A DNA stretch of 64,000 bases from Rhipidocladum racemiflorum. Its lineage: Eukaryota > Streptophyta > Magnoliopsida > Poales > Poaceae. The translations under genes were made by a program, and so were the position numbers. The DNA lies in contig CM070579.1 of the NCBI GenBank assembly GCA_036346355.1, positions 1,178,001 through 1,242,000 on the forward strand. Direction: 5' to 3'. Under the pieces are notes generated by a model, which ran no database searches, was not told the origin of the DNA, and saw nothing but the letters and a program-made list of their open reading frames with translations. Of the stretch, positions 47,087 to 56,125 are shown one piece after another; positions within the stretch are counted from its first letter, which is position 1, and each line of letters begins with the position of its first letter.

Positions 47087-47300
47087 TAAAATATTCATCG
47101 TCGTCCGGAGGAGGTGGCGAGCTGCCATCGTCGTCGTCATCGCTCCCCGGTGGGCTGCCATCGTCGTCGTCGTGGCGCCACGGTGGGCTACCGTCGTCGT
47201 CGTCGTCATCTGAGCCCCCCGAGTGCCTGACGTGGTCGTCTTCCTCTGACTCTTCCTCGTCCTCCTCCCGCTCCTCCTCCTCCTCTTCCCGCTATGCGTT
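47087..47300 (-). pseudogene. Acidic C-terminal tail of an unidentified CACTA-borne protein
   Basis: The minus strand reads a Glu-rich then Asp-rich tail: an EEEEEE run, a DDHVRHSGGS segment, repeats of DDDDDGSPP-like units and the end DDDEYFNL followed by a stop at 47087. It lies 370 bp inside the array-1 side, in the place where a CACTA gene would end. The codons form a regular acidic pattern, which argues against pure chance, but the upstream part is not recognisable. It may be the 3-prime exon of a second, oppositely oriented element. Confidence 0.4.
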
Positions 47301-47569
47301 TCCGCATAAGCGGCGGCGAGGAGGTGATGGTGGAGCGGCGCCGGGGAGCTTGCGGGAGGAGGTGATGGTGGAGGCGGCAGGGAGGTGATGGTGGAGGCGA
47401 CGCCGACGAAGGAGAGCTTCAGCGGGAGATTCCATTAGCGATAATGTGTTTGATCGAATTCGATCAATAGTGGTGATTTAATAGGTGGCGGAATTGAAGA
47501 CGGCGAGAAGCGAAGAGTTCTCATTCAAAGGCGCATTTGGAAACGAAGAGACGAAGACGGACCGTCGCT

Positions 47570-47980
47570 ATCACAGACGATTCTATAAACCAACCGATTG
47601 TTGACTATCACACACCATTCCTAAATGCGCCATCACGGACGGTTTTGAAAATAACCGTCTGTGATATACCTATATATCACTGAGCGGTTTAGTTTACATA
47701 ACCGTCTGTACAATATCACCGACGGTTGGTACACATCGCCGTCTGTAATCTTACTATATTACTGACGGTTATTACATAGAACCGTTTGTGATAAAGATTA
47801 CACATCGCCGTCTGTAATCTTACTATATTCTGACGGTTATTACATAGAACCGTCTGTGATAAAGCTTGCCTATATATAGGCCGAGCGCAACTTCGATGTT
47901 GTGGTCACTGTAGGGATAGAATGCTAAGACCGTTATATCACCGAAGCGGTTTGGCAATACAACCGTCTGTAAGCCTATAT
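47570..47980. repeat. CACTA subterminal palindrome array 2
   Basis: This is the same ACAGACGGTT/AACCGTCTGTGAT family as at 46388, with more divergent units (for example ACTGACGGTTATTACATAG) and some tandem duplication near 47760-47860. Confidence 0.8.
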
Positions 47981-48284
47981 AATAGGTGATTCTTGTGATG
48001 TAATTAAGGTTAGTAATGGATAATTGCATTATATATATTAATTCAGATCTAAGGTTAGTATTGGATATAAAATTGCCTTATATATATTAATTCAATATCT
48101 AGCTTGGTTATGTAAGAAATTTAAGATTGTTTAGATCTAGCTTGTAGATCCATGTTTTGGTGGTGATAGTAATTGGACGTTATAATTGCAATATTATTTT
48201 GAAGCTCTAACTTGTTAAGGAAAGTGTACTTAATCAGTTGAAAAGAGAGTTCTAATTGGATCGAATATTACATGTGTAGCATAG

Positions 48285-51200
48285 ATGGATCGAAGCTGGA
48301 TGTACGCTGGGGACCGTACGAGTGTGAAGTACATTAATGGCGTCTCCACTTTTAGAAGAGCTGCAGAGGAGGACATGTTTAATAAGGGAGTGCAGTATAT
48401 GCCTTGTCCATGCATCGATTGCGAGAATATGATGATGTTTCGAAACTGGCGCAGATCGAAGCACACTTGATTATGCGAGGTTTCAAAAGGATATACATGT
48501 TGGACGATCACGCGAAGAGCATAATATACAAGAAGCGGTGATGCTTGTTAACATCTTCGACGAAGTCAACGATATGCCGGATGATCACATTGATTACGCT
48601 TAAGCGAGGATATGTTGCATGATGACAATCTGGACGAGATCTTTGCGCGACGCAGAAGGGAACCGTGATGAAAGGGAATATGAAAAATTCGTGGGTTTGA
48701 TGGAGGACTTGAAGAAACCTTTGTTTCTTTGGTTGCAAGGTGAAATACACAAGGTTGTAAATGCCTGCTTGAACTAGCTGAAATTGAAGGCAAGCAATGG
48801 TTGGTCGATAAGAGTTTCACAAATATTACGTCTATTGGCAGACATGCTTCCAGAGGGAAACGAGTTGCCGACAACAACCTACAAAGCCAAGAAGGTTCTT
48901 TGTCCCTTGGGAATGGAGGTAGAAAGAATACATGCATGTCCGAACGATTGTATCCTATACCGCAAAGAGTATGCAAACTTGCATGTATGTCCGGTGTGCA
49001 ACGCATCCCGGTACAAGCGTAAGAGTCATTCAGATGAGGAGGTGAAGAAAGGAAGTCCTGCTAAGATGGCATGGTATCTGCCTCTAATTCCCCGATTGAA
49101 GCGTTTGTTTGCTAACCCAAAGGAATGCTAAGACACCCTGCTGACTCCACCCAGTGGAGAAACATCGATAGGAGGTATGAAGAATTCGCTGCAGAGATGA
49201 GGAATATAAGGTTTGGACTGAGTACAGATGGAATGAATCCTTTCGGTAACATGAGCGTAGGCATAGCACTTGGCCCGTGAATCTCTGTATCTACAACCTT
49301 CCTCCTTGGTTGTGTATGAAGCGAAAGTACATTTTATTATGCGTGCTTATCCAAGGACCGAAACAACACAGGAGCGATATTGATGTGTACCTAGCTCCAT
49401 TGGTGGAAGATCTAAAAATATTGTGGGTTCCTGAAGTACAGGTTTGGGATGCATACAAGCGAGAGAACTTCACTTTACACTTGCTTGTTGTTACGCACCA
49501 TAAATGATTACCACTGCACTTGCTAACTGTCGGGCCAAAGTACAAAAGGTGCCAAGGCTTGCACTCACCGCCTAGACGATCTTGAGAGTGTGTGGCTGAA
49601 TCACTCGCGTAAAACCGTGTACATGCGTCACCGTAGGTTCCTTGGGAGGAAACACCCATACCGCAAGATGAAGAGACTATTCGATGGGACGAACGAAAAC
49701 GGTTCAACTCCAAGGCCTTTTAGCGGGAGAGATGTTCATGACTTTGTAAAGGATTTGGATGTTACGTATGGAAAGGGACGTAAAGCAAGGTCGACCCGTG
49801 AGAAGAGCTTGTGGAAGAAGAGATCAATCTTTTGGGACCTACCTTACTGGGAGCACCTAGAAGTTCGCCACTGCATAGATGTCATGCACGTGGAGAAGAA
49901 TGTCTGTGATAGCCTGATTGGTCTCCTACTAAACATTAAGGGCAAAACAAAGGATGGTATCAACGCACGACTTGACTTAGTCGATATGGGCATAAGACAC
50001 GAGTTAGCACAAAAAGAGAACGATAAAGTTGGTACGTATTGCGAAAAACATTGTTACACTCTGTCAAAGGCCGAAAGAACTGAACTTTGCCAGTGCTTGC
50101 ATGGTGTGAAAGTTCTGTCTGGCTACTCGTCCAACATGATGAGACTTGTTTCAATGCAAGATTTAAAATTAATTGGCATGAAGTCTCATGATTGTCATGT
50201 GTTGATGACACAAATGCTCCCTATTGCAATTAGAAGTATTTTGCCAATAAAGGTCCGAGAGACAATCACGAGGCTGTGTTATTTATTTAACACAATCGCT
50301 CAGAAGGTCATCGATCCCGAAGGACTAGATGGTCTGCAGGCTGAGGTGGTGATGACTCTATGTAATCTTGAGATGTATTTCCCTCCATCATTTTTCGATA
50401 TCATGGTCCATCTCATTGTTCACCTTGTAATAGAGATAAAGATGTGCGGGCCTGTGTTCCTACGTAGCATGTACCCGTTCGAGAGGTATATGGGAATTCT
50501 TAAGTCTTATGTACGAAATCGATCTCGTCCGGAGGGTAGCATTGTCGAAGGTTATGCAACCGAAGAGGTCGTCGAGTTCTGCGTCGATTACATGGCTCAG
50601 GCCCAACCAATAGGTGTGCCTCGATCTCGCCATGAGGAGGCTCCAGGTATCGGGACCATCGGAAGGAAAGCAATCACACTGATCGATTGGCGTGTGCTCA
50701 AGCCCATTTCACGGTTCTACAACACATGACCGTAGTGTCCCGTACATCGTCGAGCACAAGCAATGGCTAAGGCAAGAGAATCCATCACGACATGAGTCTT
50801 GGATCATAAGATAACATAACCTTCAGTTCAACAATTGGTTCAAAGAGCGACCCATCACTGAGAGCTCGTCATATGACACCCTGAAATGGTTGGCAAAGGC
50901 CCGGCTTTTACGGTTGTCACGTGGAAAGGATACGACTTAAATGGATACACATTTTACACGATAGATCAGGATTTGAAGAGCACAAACCCGAGCAATGGGT
51001 CCGTATAGATGCGTTCGATCACTGGTCAACGAGGAGCTCCTACTATGGGTTCATAGAGGAGATTTGGGAGCTTGACTATGTACTTTTCAAGATCCCACTA
51101 TTTCGGTGTCGTTGGGTCCACCTCCAAAGACGTGAAGGTTGACAAATGCGGCATCACCACCGTGGACCTCAAGCGTGTCGGATACAAAGATGAACCATTC

Positions 51201-51420
51201 GTGCTCGCAAACCAAGTTGTTCAAGTCTTCTATGTTACCGATCCGTCGACAAGAAGCGCCACGTAGTTGTTCAGGGAAAAAGGAGGATTGTCGGAGTTGA
51301 GAATGTAGTAGATGAGGAAGAGTACAATCAATTTGATGATTTGCCTCCTATCGGAAATGCCAAAGATGGTCCAAGAGGAACAAATTGAGGAAGTCACCTA
51401 CACACGCGTCGATCATTGTG
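48285..51420 (+). pseudogene. CACTA transposase (TNP2/Transposase_21 type), frameshifted
   Basis: Pieces of a TNP2-like transposase lie in order on the plus strand. A transposase-associated N-terminal domain comes first (MDRSWMYAGDR, CPCIDCENMM, 48285-48470). A zinc-like region follows with CPLGMEVERIHACPNDC and HVCPVCNASRYKRK (48784-49030). The catalytic-domain segment FGLSTDGMNPFG is near 49210-49245, and NLPPWLCMKRKYILL and DIDVYLAPLVEDLK are at 49277-49440. A 379-codon frame (49590-50729) has GKRKARSTREKS-like sequence, HCIDVMHVEKNVCDSL, then a DUF4218-like part (SHDCHVLMTQMLPIAIRS, YPFERYMGILKSYVRNR). Later pieces (ELDYVLFKIPLFRCRWVHL, 51060-51130) match DUF4216-like sequence. Several frameshifts and stops separate them, although lost introns or sequence errors could account for some. 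It would not make an intact transposase as it stands. Confidence 0.88.
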
Positions 51421-51944
51421 AAGGGCTAATTTTCACCGTATAATTACAATGTTAATTTGTAGCGAGGAGCATGCATGTATGGATAATAAAGTAATATTTA
51501 CGTACTTATGTTATTGCACACGTGGTTGTAGAGTAGTAGGCCATAGTAATCAGAGCCGTCGAATGGATAGTGGAACGGTGTGTACGGGCACCCTTGTGGC
51601 TGTGCATGGTGGTCTGTTAGCAACCAAGCTTCGTAAACTTGCAGACATCAGCAGGTAGGGTACGTTCGGTACATGTTGAGATAGCAGTTCGCTGAGCCAC
51701 GGAGGTAGCCCATGGTGGCATCCGCCGCATAATAAAGTAATATTTTAAATTACGCATTGCCTAGCACTGAGCTAGGTAAGGTCAAGATGAACGTCCAAGA
51801 GCGAACTACCTAAGTTGTATGCAGTGAGCTAGCTAAGGTCAAGATGAACGTCCAAGAGCGAACTACCTAAGTTGTATGCAGTGAGCTAGCTAGGTAAGCT
51901 CAACTTGCATGAGTATATATACTTCAGAGGAATGGTGGGCCGTA

Positions 51945-52195
51945 TCACAGACGGTTCTAAACTAGAACCGTCTGTGATATATAATAACACAGACGGTTCT
52001 ATACCAGAACCGTCTGCAATATGGTAATCTTACAGACGGTTCTAAACTAGAACCGTCTGTGATATATAATAACACAGACGATTCTACACCATAACCGTCT
52101 GTAATATTACTCTATTACAGACGGTTATATTTAATACCCGTCTGCATATTAATATTACAGACGGTTCTAGTTTAGAACCGTCTGTGATATTCAAA
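51945..52195. repeat. CACTA subterminal palindrome array 3
   Basis: Six near-perfect palindromic units of CAGACGGTTCTA...TAGAACCGTCTG type with spacers of about ten AT-rich bases. This is the most regular of the three arrays and is followed at once by a TATA-like TATAAAA (52199-52205). Confidence 0.85.
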
Positions 52196-53009
52196 CCCTA
52201 TAAAACTTCTTCACTTGAAACGTTTTCTACCAGACTTCAAACGCACGCACACTTCAAACCCTAACGAGCGCCGCCGCCTCCCCGAGCCCCGCCGCCTCCC
52301 CGAGCGCCGCCGCCTCCCTGAGCCCCGCGCAGCCTCTCCCGAGCCCCGCCGCCCGAGCACGCTGATGGAGACCGGCGCCGCCTCCCGAGCCCCCGACGCC
52401 GCCTCCCGAGGCCCGGCCACGGCTGCGCCTCCTCCTCTCGACGGCTGCGCCTCCTCCTCCCCGGCGACGTCTGCTCCTCCCGTGACGTCTGCTCCCCCCA
52501 CAAGGTAAATGACTAATGCTCCTCCCCACAAGGTAAAAGACTAAATGAGAGAGAGAGAGAATAGTAAGTAATTGTTGGTAGCTCGGCTCTGTATGTATAT
52601 ATGTATGTATTGTTTCGTGTGTTAATTATCGTCATGAATGAATGAATGAATGAATGGGCAAAACTTGCTCGAATTTTCTTGGCTCCATGCATGCCTCGTG
52701 CTCGTGACGAGATGTAGCTAATTAAGGTTGCATACTTGCTCGAATTTTCTTGGCCATGAGTAATAGCTTGCACTCCGGCCAGCTAATTAACTTGTGCGAA
52801 TCAATCAAGTGGCGAAGGGAACCATAGGGCCGTTTGCAACTTGCGATATTGCGATCAATTAATCTTTTGAGATTAATGGAAGTGATTAGAACTCGCTTCT
52901 AGCTTGCCCTCCCAGGATGAAGAAGGGCATGCATTTCAGAAATTAATTATCTTTGCCCCACTCACACGCACTTCTTGTTAGCAAACCGAGTAGATTAAAA
53001 CAATGTTAG
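52196..53009. other. GC-rich possible first exon after array 3, then repeat-like DNA
   Basis: A TATAAAA at 52199 is followed by an ACTTCAAACCCTAACG-type leader and a Pro/Ala/Arg-rich open frame, for example from the ATG at 52364 to a possible GT donor at 52505. No partner exon was recognised. It may be the start of a transposon-borne transcript or a captured exon. The remainder holds a GA run near 52550, a GAATGAAT run near 52635-52660 and AT-rich DNA. Confidence 0.3.
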
Positions 53010-53040
53010 CACTACTACAGAAATGCTTATATTAGACGCA
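53010..53040 (+). repeat. Orphan CACTA terminus (31 bp)
   Basis: These 31 bases are identical to the left CACTA terminus at 46356-46386 and in the same orientation. After them the sequences diverge completely, and no subterminal array follows. It is therefore a bare terminus left by deletion or rearrangement, not the inverted right end of the element to its left. Confidence 0.8.
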
Positions 53041-53334
53041 AAGGTGGAAAAAAGAAGAAGAGGAGGAAGAAGAATGTATGATGGATGCATCATACATTCT
53101 TTCGAGTAGTATGTTGCTCTTATATATTGTCATGGTTTGAAAAATTTGGCGATGCGCGTAGTAGCCTTTTAAGGCAATGCATTGTGGAAGGGAGGGATTG
53201 GATACAACTTGTGGGCTCGCGCTGTGCTGGAATCTCTTAGCTTAGGATAATCATCGGGTGGCCTCGCGCTGTGCTTAGCTTTCGCTTCTTTATTTTTATT
53301 TTTTTTGTGTTCAGTGGCTTTCCATCTATCCAGC

Positions 53335-54769
53335 TGAAAGTGCGTCTAGGCACTTATGTTGTTTTGGTGATTAATGACAAACGATTCATGACAAACGCAT
53401 GTAATGTCAATCAATGTAATTGTATAAATATTAACTTAGTGCTTAACAAATGACAAACCTCTAATATATTTATATTGTTATGAGACTAACATGTTTATTG
53501 CCTAGTTGAATATTAGTCTCATCTATTTTAGAGGAAAATCAATTGGGCTGGTTAAGCAAAAATGAGGTATGCAATCTCAGTATTCCTTCCATATTTGTCA
53601 TTGCATTTCTCTTTAGCAAATGCATATTGAACTTGTCAGCGTATTAAACGCTGGGGTACCTGTGGCGCATTAAGTACTCACGCCCGGAAGGGCAGTGGCG
53701 TTGAGCCACTCCTCAGGCGACAGCAAAGGTGCTCGCCAAGAGGACCGGTGGCGTTGAGCCACTCCTCGGCGACAGCGAAGGTGCTCGCCAGGGACAGTGG
53801 CGTTGAGCCACTCCTCGAGGCGACCAGCCAAGGTGCTCGCCAGGGGCAGTGGCGTTGAGCCACTCCTCAGGCGACCAGCCAAGGTGCTCGCCAGGGGCAG
53901 TGGCGTTGAGCCACTCCTCGAGCGACGGCCAAGGTGCTCGCCAGGGGCGAGTGGCGTTGAGCCACTCCTCGAAGCGACCGGCCAAGGTGCTCGCCGAGGA
54001 CGAGTGGCGTTGAGCCACTCCTCGGGCGACCAAAGAAAGGTGCTCGCCAGGGGCAGTGGCGTTCGGGCCACTCCTCAGGGCGACCAGCAAAGGTGCTCGC
54101 CAAGAGGACAGGTGGCGTTCAGGCCACTCCTCGGGGCGTAGTTCCCAAGAAGCAACCCCGCAATCTGTGCTACAGGGCGAAGGGTCAAGGATATTTAATG
54201 CGAGACGTGCACATTAAATGCAGGATGTGTAAGCGTGGTATGGCGGCGTGTCTTCCCAGTAGCGCATTAATGATGGGTGGCCGAATCGACATCCCCTCTC
54301 TCTGGCGAACTGCAGGGTGACAGACAAAGGGACCCAAGGCGAAGTCTAAGTCGGCTAGGACAGGCATTAAATGTGATGTAAGAGAGTGTGACGGGTGCAT
54401 TAAATGCCTTTGTAGCAGCGTGTCGAGGCGCTTGCTTTACGCATAGCTTATAAGCCCCATGCGCCCCAGCCAGCCCGAGTATAAAAGGGAGCTAGGGTGC
54501 ATGGGAGAAGGGTTGTTGATCCTTGGTTGGCGGAACCTTAGAAGGTCGTCTTCCCCAGCCTTGTAAGAACTTTGAACTCAGAGGGAACCACCAAGCAGGA
54601 CTAGGGTCATTACTCCTTTGGAGGGCCCGAACCTGGGTAAACTCGACCGTCTTCTTGCTTGCTCTCAGCATCCCGTTCTTCCCGTCCTTGGAGCGGTTGC
54701 CACAAAAGCCCCCAGTCCGAATCTCTCAAGCACCCAATCCTAGGGTGCCTGTTGGCCAGTAAGCCGACA
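53335..54769 (+). repeat. 5-prime LTR of the Tat-like element
   Basis: It spans TG to CA, with a TATA-like GTATAAAAGGG at 54479-54489 that probably marks the U3/R boundary, and a minisatellite in U3. No second LTR is available in the window to confirm the ends. Confidence 0.6.
53690..54140. repeat. 52-bp minisatellite, about 8.5 units, each with a hairpin
   Basis: Nine copies of an AGTGGCGTTGAGCCACTCC-like core recur every 49-54 bp, followed by AAGGTGCTCGCCA. Each core contains the inverted pair AGTGGC and GCCACT. The last two units have a variant core (GTTCGGGCCAC). It lies in the U3 part of the LTR. The Gly/Arg-rich repeated peptides on the minus strand are compositional. Confidence 0.9.
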
Positions 54770-54770
54770 G

Positions 54771-54788
54771 TGGCGCGCCAGGTAGGGG
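54771..54788 (+). other. Primer-binding site of the Tat-like element
   Basis: TGGCGCGCCAGGTAGGGG begins one base after the LTR end. It is a well-known PBS type in grass gypsy elements. The priming tRNA was not determined. Confidence 0.75.
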
Positions 54789-55272
54789 CTTAGTGGTTAG
54801 ATCGTTCCGTTCTTCCATTCCTTTTTGAGGAGTTTGCAAGAATCCGAAGATCATCCGGTATGGCGGAATCTCATCGCCGAAGCGCCCTCCGAGGAAAGCG
54901 GCGCACCGGCCGATCTCGGCTCGGTAAGGGAGTCGGGTCACCGGTCCTTCATGGCGGGAGGGGCGCGAGCCGCATCCAAGCCCGGAGTTCGCCGGTCCAG
55001 CGGCTGCGCTTGGGGGGAAGATACCCCAATGCAAAGCCTTCATGCGGCTTGCTGTTGCTCTGGATCATCCTCCTGGTCCAAGCGACGGCGACACCCAGCC
55101 ACCCCTTGGCTCCAGGACATTGCCCGTCTAGTGGACTCGGCCAAAGAGTTCTTTGTGGCAATTCAGCCGGGCTTCGGCCCTCCGCCAAGGAGTTCGTATG
55201 GTGGATGCACAAGCTTCGATCGCTCTTTAGCGACCTCTCCCGGCCGCAGAGCCGGGATAAAGGAAGGGAATC

Positions 55273-56125
55273 TTGGCTGCAGCCCTCTCGCAACAGGGGC
55301 GTGCACAAGCTTCGCATCTTCCCGGTACTCCCATGCCGGAGGAGAACCGCGGGGATCTAAGGGCACGCCTCAATGAGGGGCGGCTCCAGCGGGGAGACGA
55401 TCTGCGTCAAGTTCTCCGGAGGCGTCATCCGCAACGACGCGCCGAACCCCCGCTGCCGGTCAGTCAGAAGGGAGCTTCCCCTTCCGACTCTGGGGAGAGT
55501 GTAGACTCGCACTCCTCGACCCCTTCTCAGGGTCAGGGGGCTGGTGGGCGACACTACTCCCCATATAATGTTGGGTGCCAGGCGTTTTCTCTCCGTCTAC
55601 GCCAATCGGCGTGGCCAGAAAGATTTCGTCCCGCGCCCATCGAGAAGTATGACGGCACCACCAACCCTGAAGAATTCCTGCAGATTTATACGACGGTGGT
55701 GCGTGCTGCCGGGGGGTCAGATAGAGTTATGGCCAACTACTTCCCGATGTCGCTGACAGGCTCCGCCCGCTCCTGGCTGCTGAACCTTCCTCGAGGTTCG
55801 GTACGCTCGTGGGAGGAACTGTGCGACATTTTTGTAGCCAACTTTCAGGGCTCCTACGCTCAACCGGGTGTGGAGGACGACCTCCACGCTTTGGAGCAGA
55901 AGGAGGGGGAGTCTCTGAGGGGGTTTATTCGGCGGTTTAGCCATTGCCGCAACACGATCCCCCGGATCTCTGAGCAGTCGGTTATTATTGCGTTCCGGAG
56001 GGGGGTTAGGGATCAGAAGATGCGGGAGAAGATGGCTACCCGCACTGTAGCTACCACTTCCGAGCTCTTCTCTCTGGCTCACAAGTGTGCCCGGGCAGCG
56101 GAGGCTCGGAAGGGTGCAGCAGGGC
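55273..56125 (+). pseudogene. Gag of the Tat-like element, truncated by insertion
   Basis: The open frame reads a basic, polar N-terminus and then the retrotransposon gag core: KYDGTTNPEEFLQIYTTVV, MANYFPMSLTGSARSWLLNL, WEELCDIFVANFQGSY, LHALEQKEGESLRGFIRRF and a final SLAHKCARAAEARKGAAG. Homology ends where the Tekay-like LTR starts. Gag normally continues into a zinc knuckle and protease, which are missing here. The true start may lie upstream in another frame. Confidence 0.8.

Larger units (their letters stand above)
46356..52195 (+). mobile_element. Composite, decayed CACTA (En/Spm) transposon region
   Basis: The left end reads CACTACTACAGAAATGC, a CACTA terminus. Three clusters of subterminal repeats follow, at about 46388-46720, 47570-47980 and 51945-52195. 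Each is built from ACAGACGGTT and AACCGTCTGTGAT in palindromic pairs, typical of CACTA elements. Between the second and third clusters lie TNP2-type transposase pieces on the plus strand. Between the first and second lies a minus-strand acidic tail. A weak inverted terminus may exist near 47969-48002 (TTCTTGTGATGTA). No clean right terminus matches the left, so this looks like nested or truncated elements rather than one intact copy. Confidence 0.8.
53335..56125 (+). mobile_element. Tat/Retand-like LTR retrotransposon, 5-prime part, interrupted
   Basis: A likely 5-prime LTR (53335-54769) begins TGAAAGTGCGTCTAGGC and ends CCGACA. It is followed after one base by a PBS-like TGGCGCGCCAGGTAGGGG (54771-54788), a leader and a gag frame. 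The element is broken at 56125, where the Tekay-like LTR begins inside gag. Its pol and 3-prime LTR are not in the window. The Tat/Retand grouping rests on PBS type and gag style and is an inference. The left LTR boundary is a TG guess. Confidence 0.75.

Noticed and set aside
46388..52195. Regularly spaced palindromic repeats that look CRISPR-like
   Set aside because: The genome is plant nuclear, spacers are short and AT-rich, units vary, and they flank a CACTA transposase. They are CACTA subterminal repeats.
53670..54141. Repeated Arg/Gly/Ala-rich frames on both strands
   Set aside because: They are translations of the 52-bp minisatellite and vary in frame between units.
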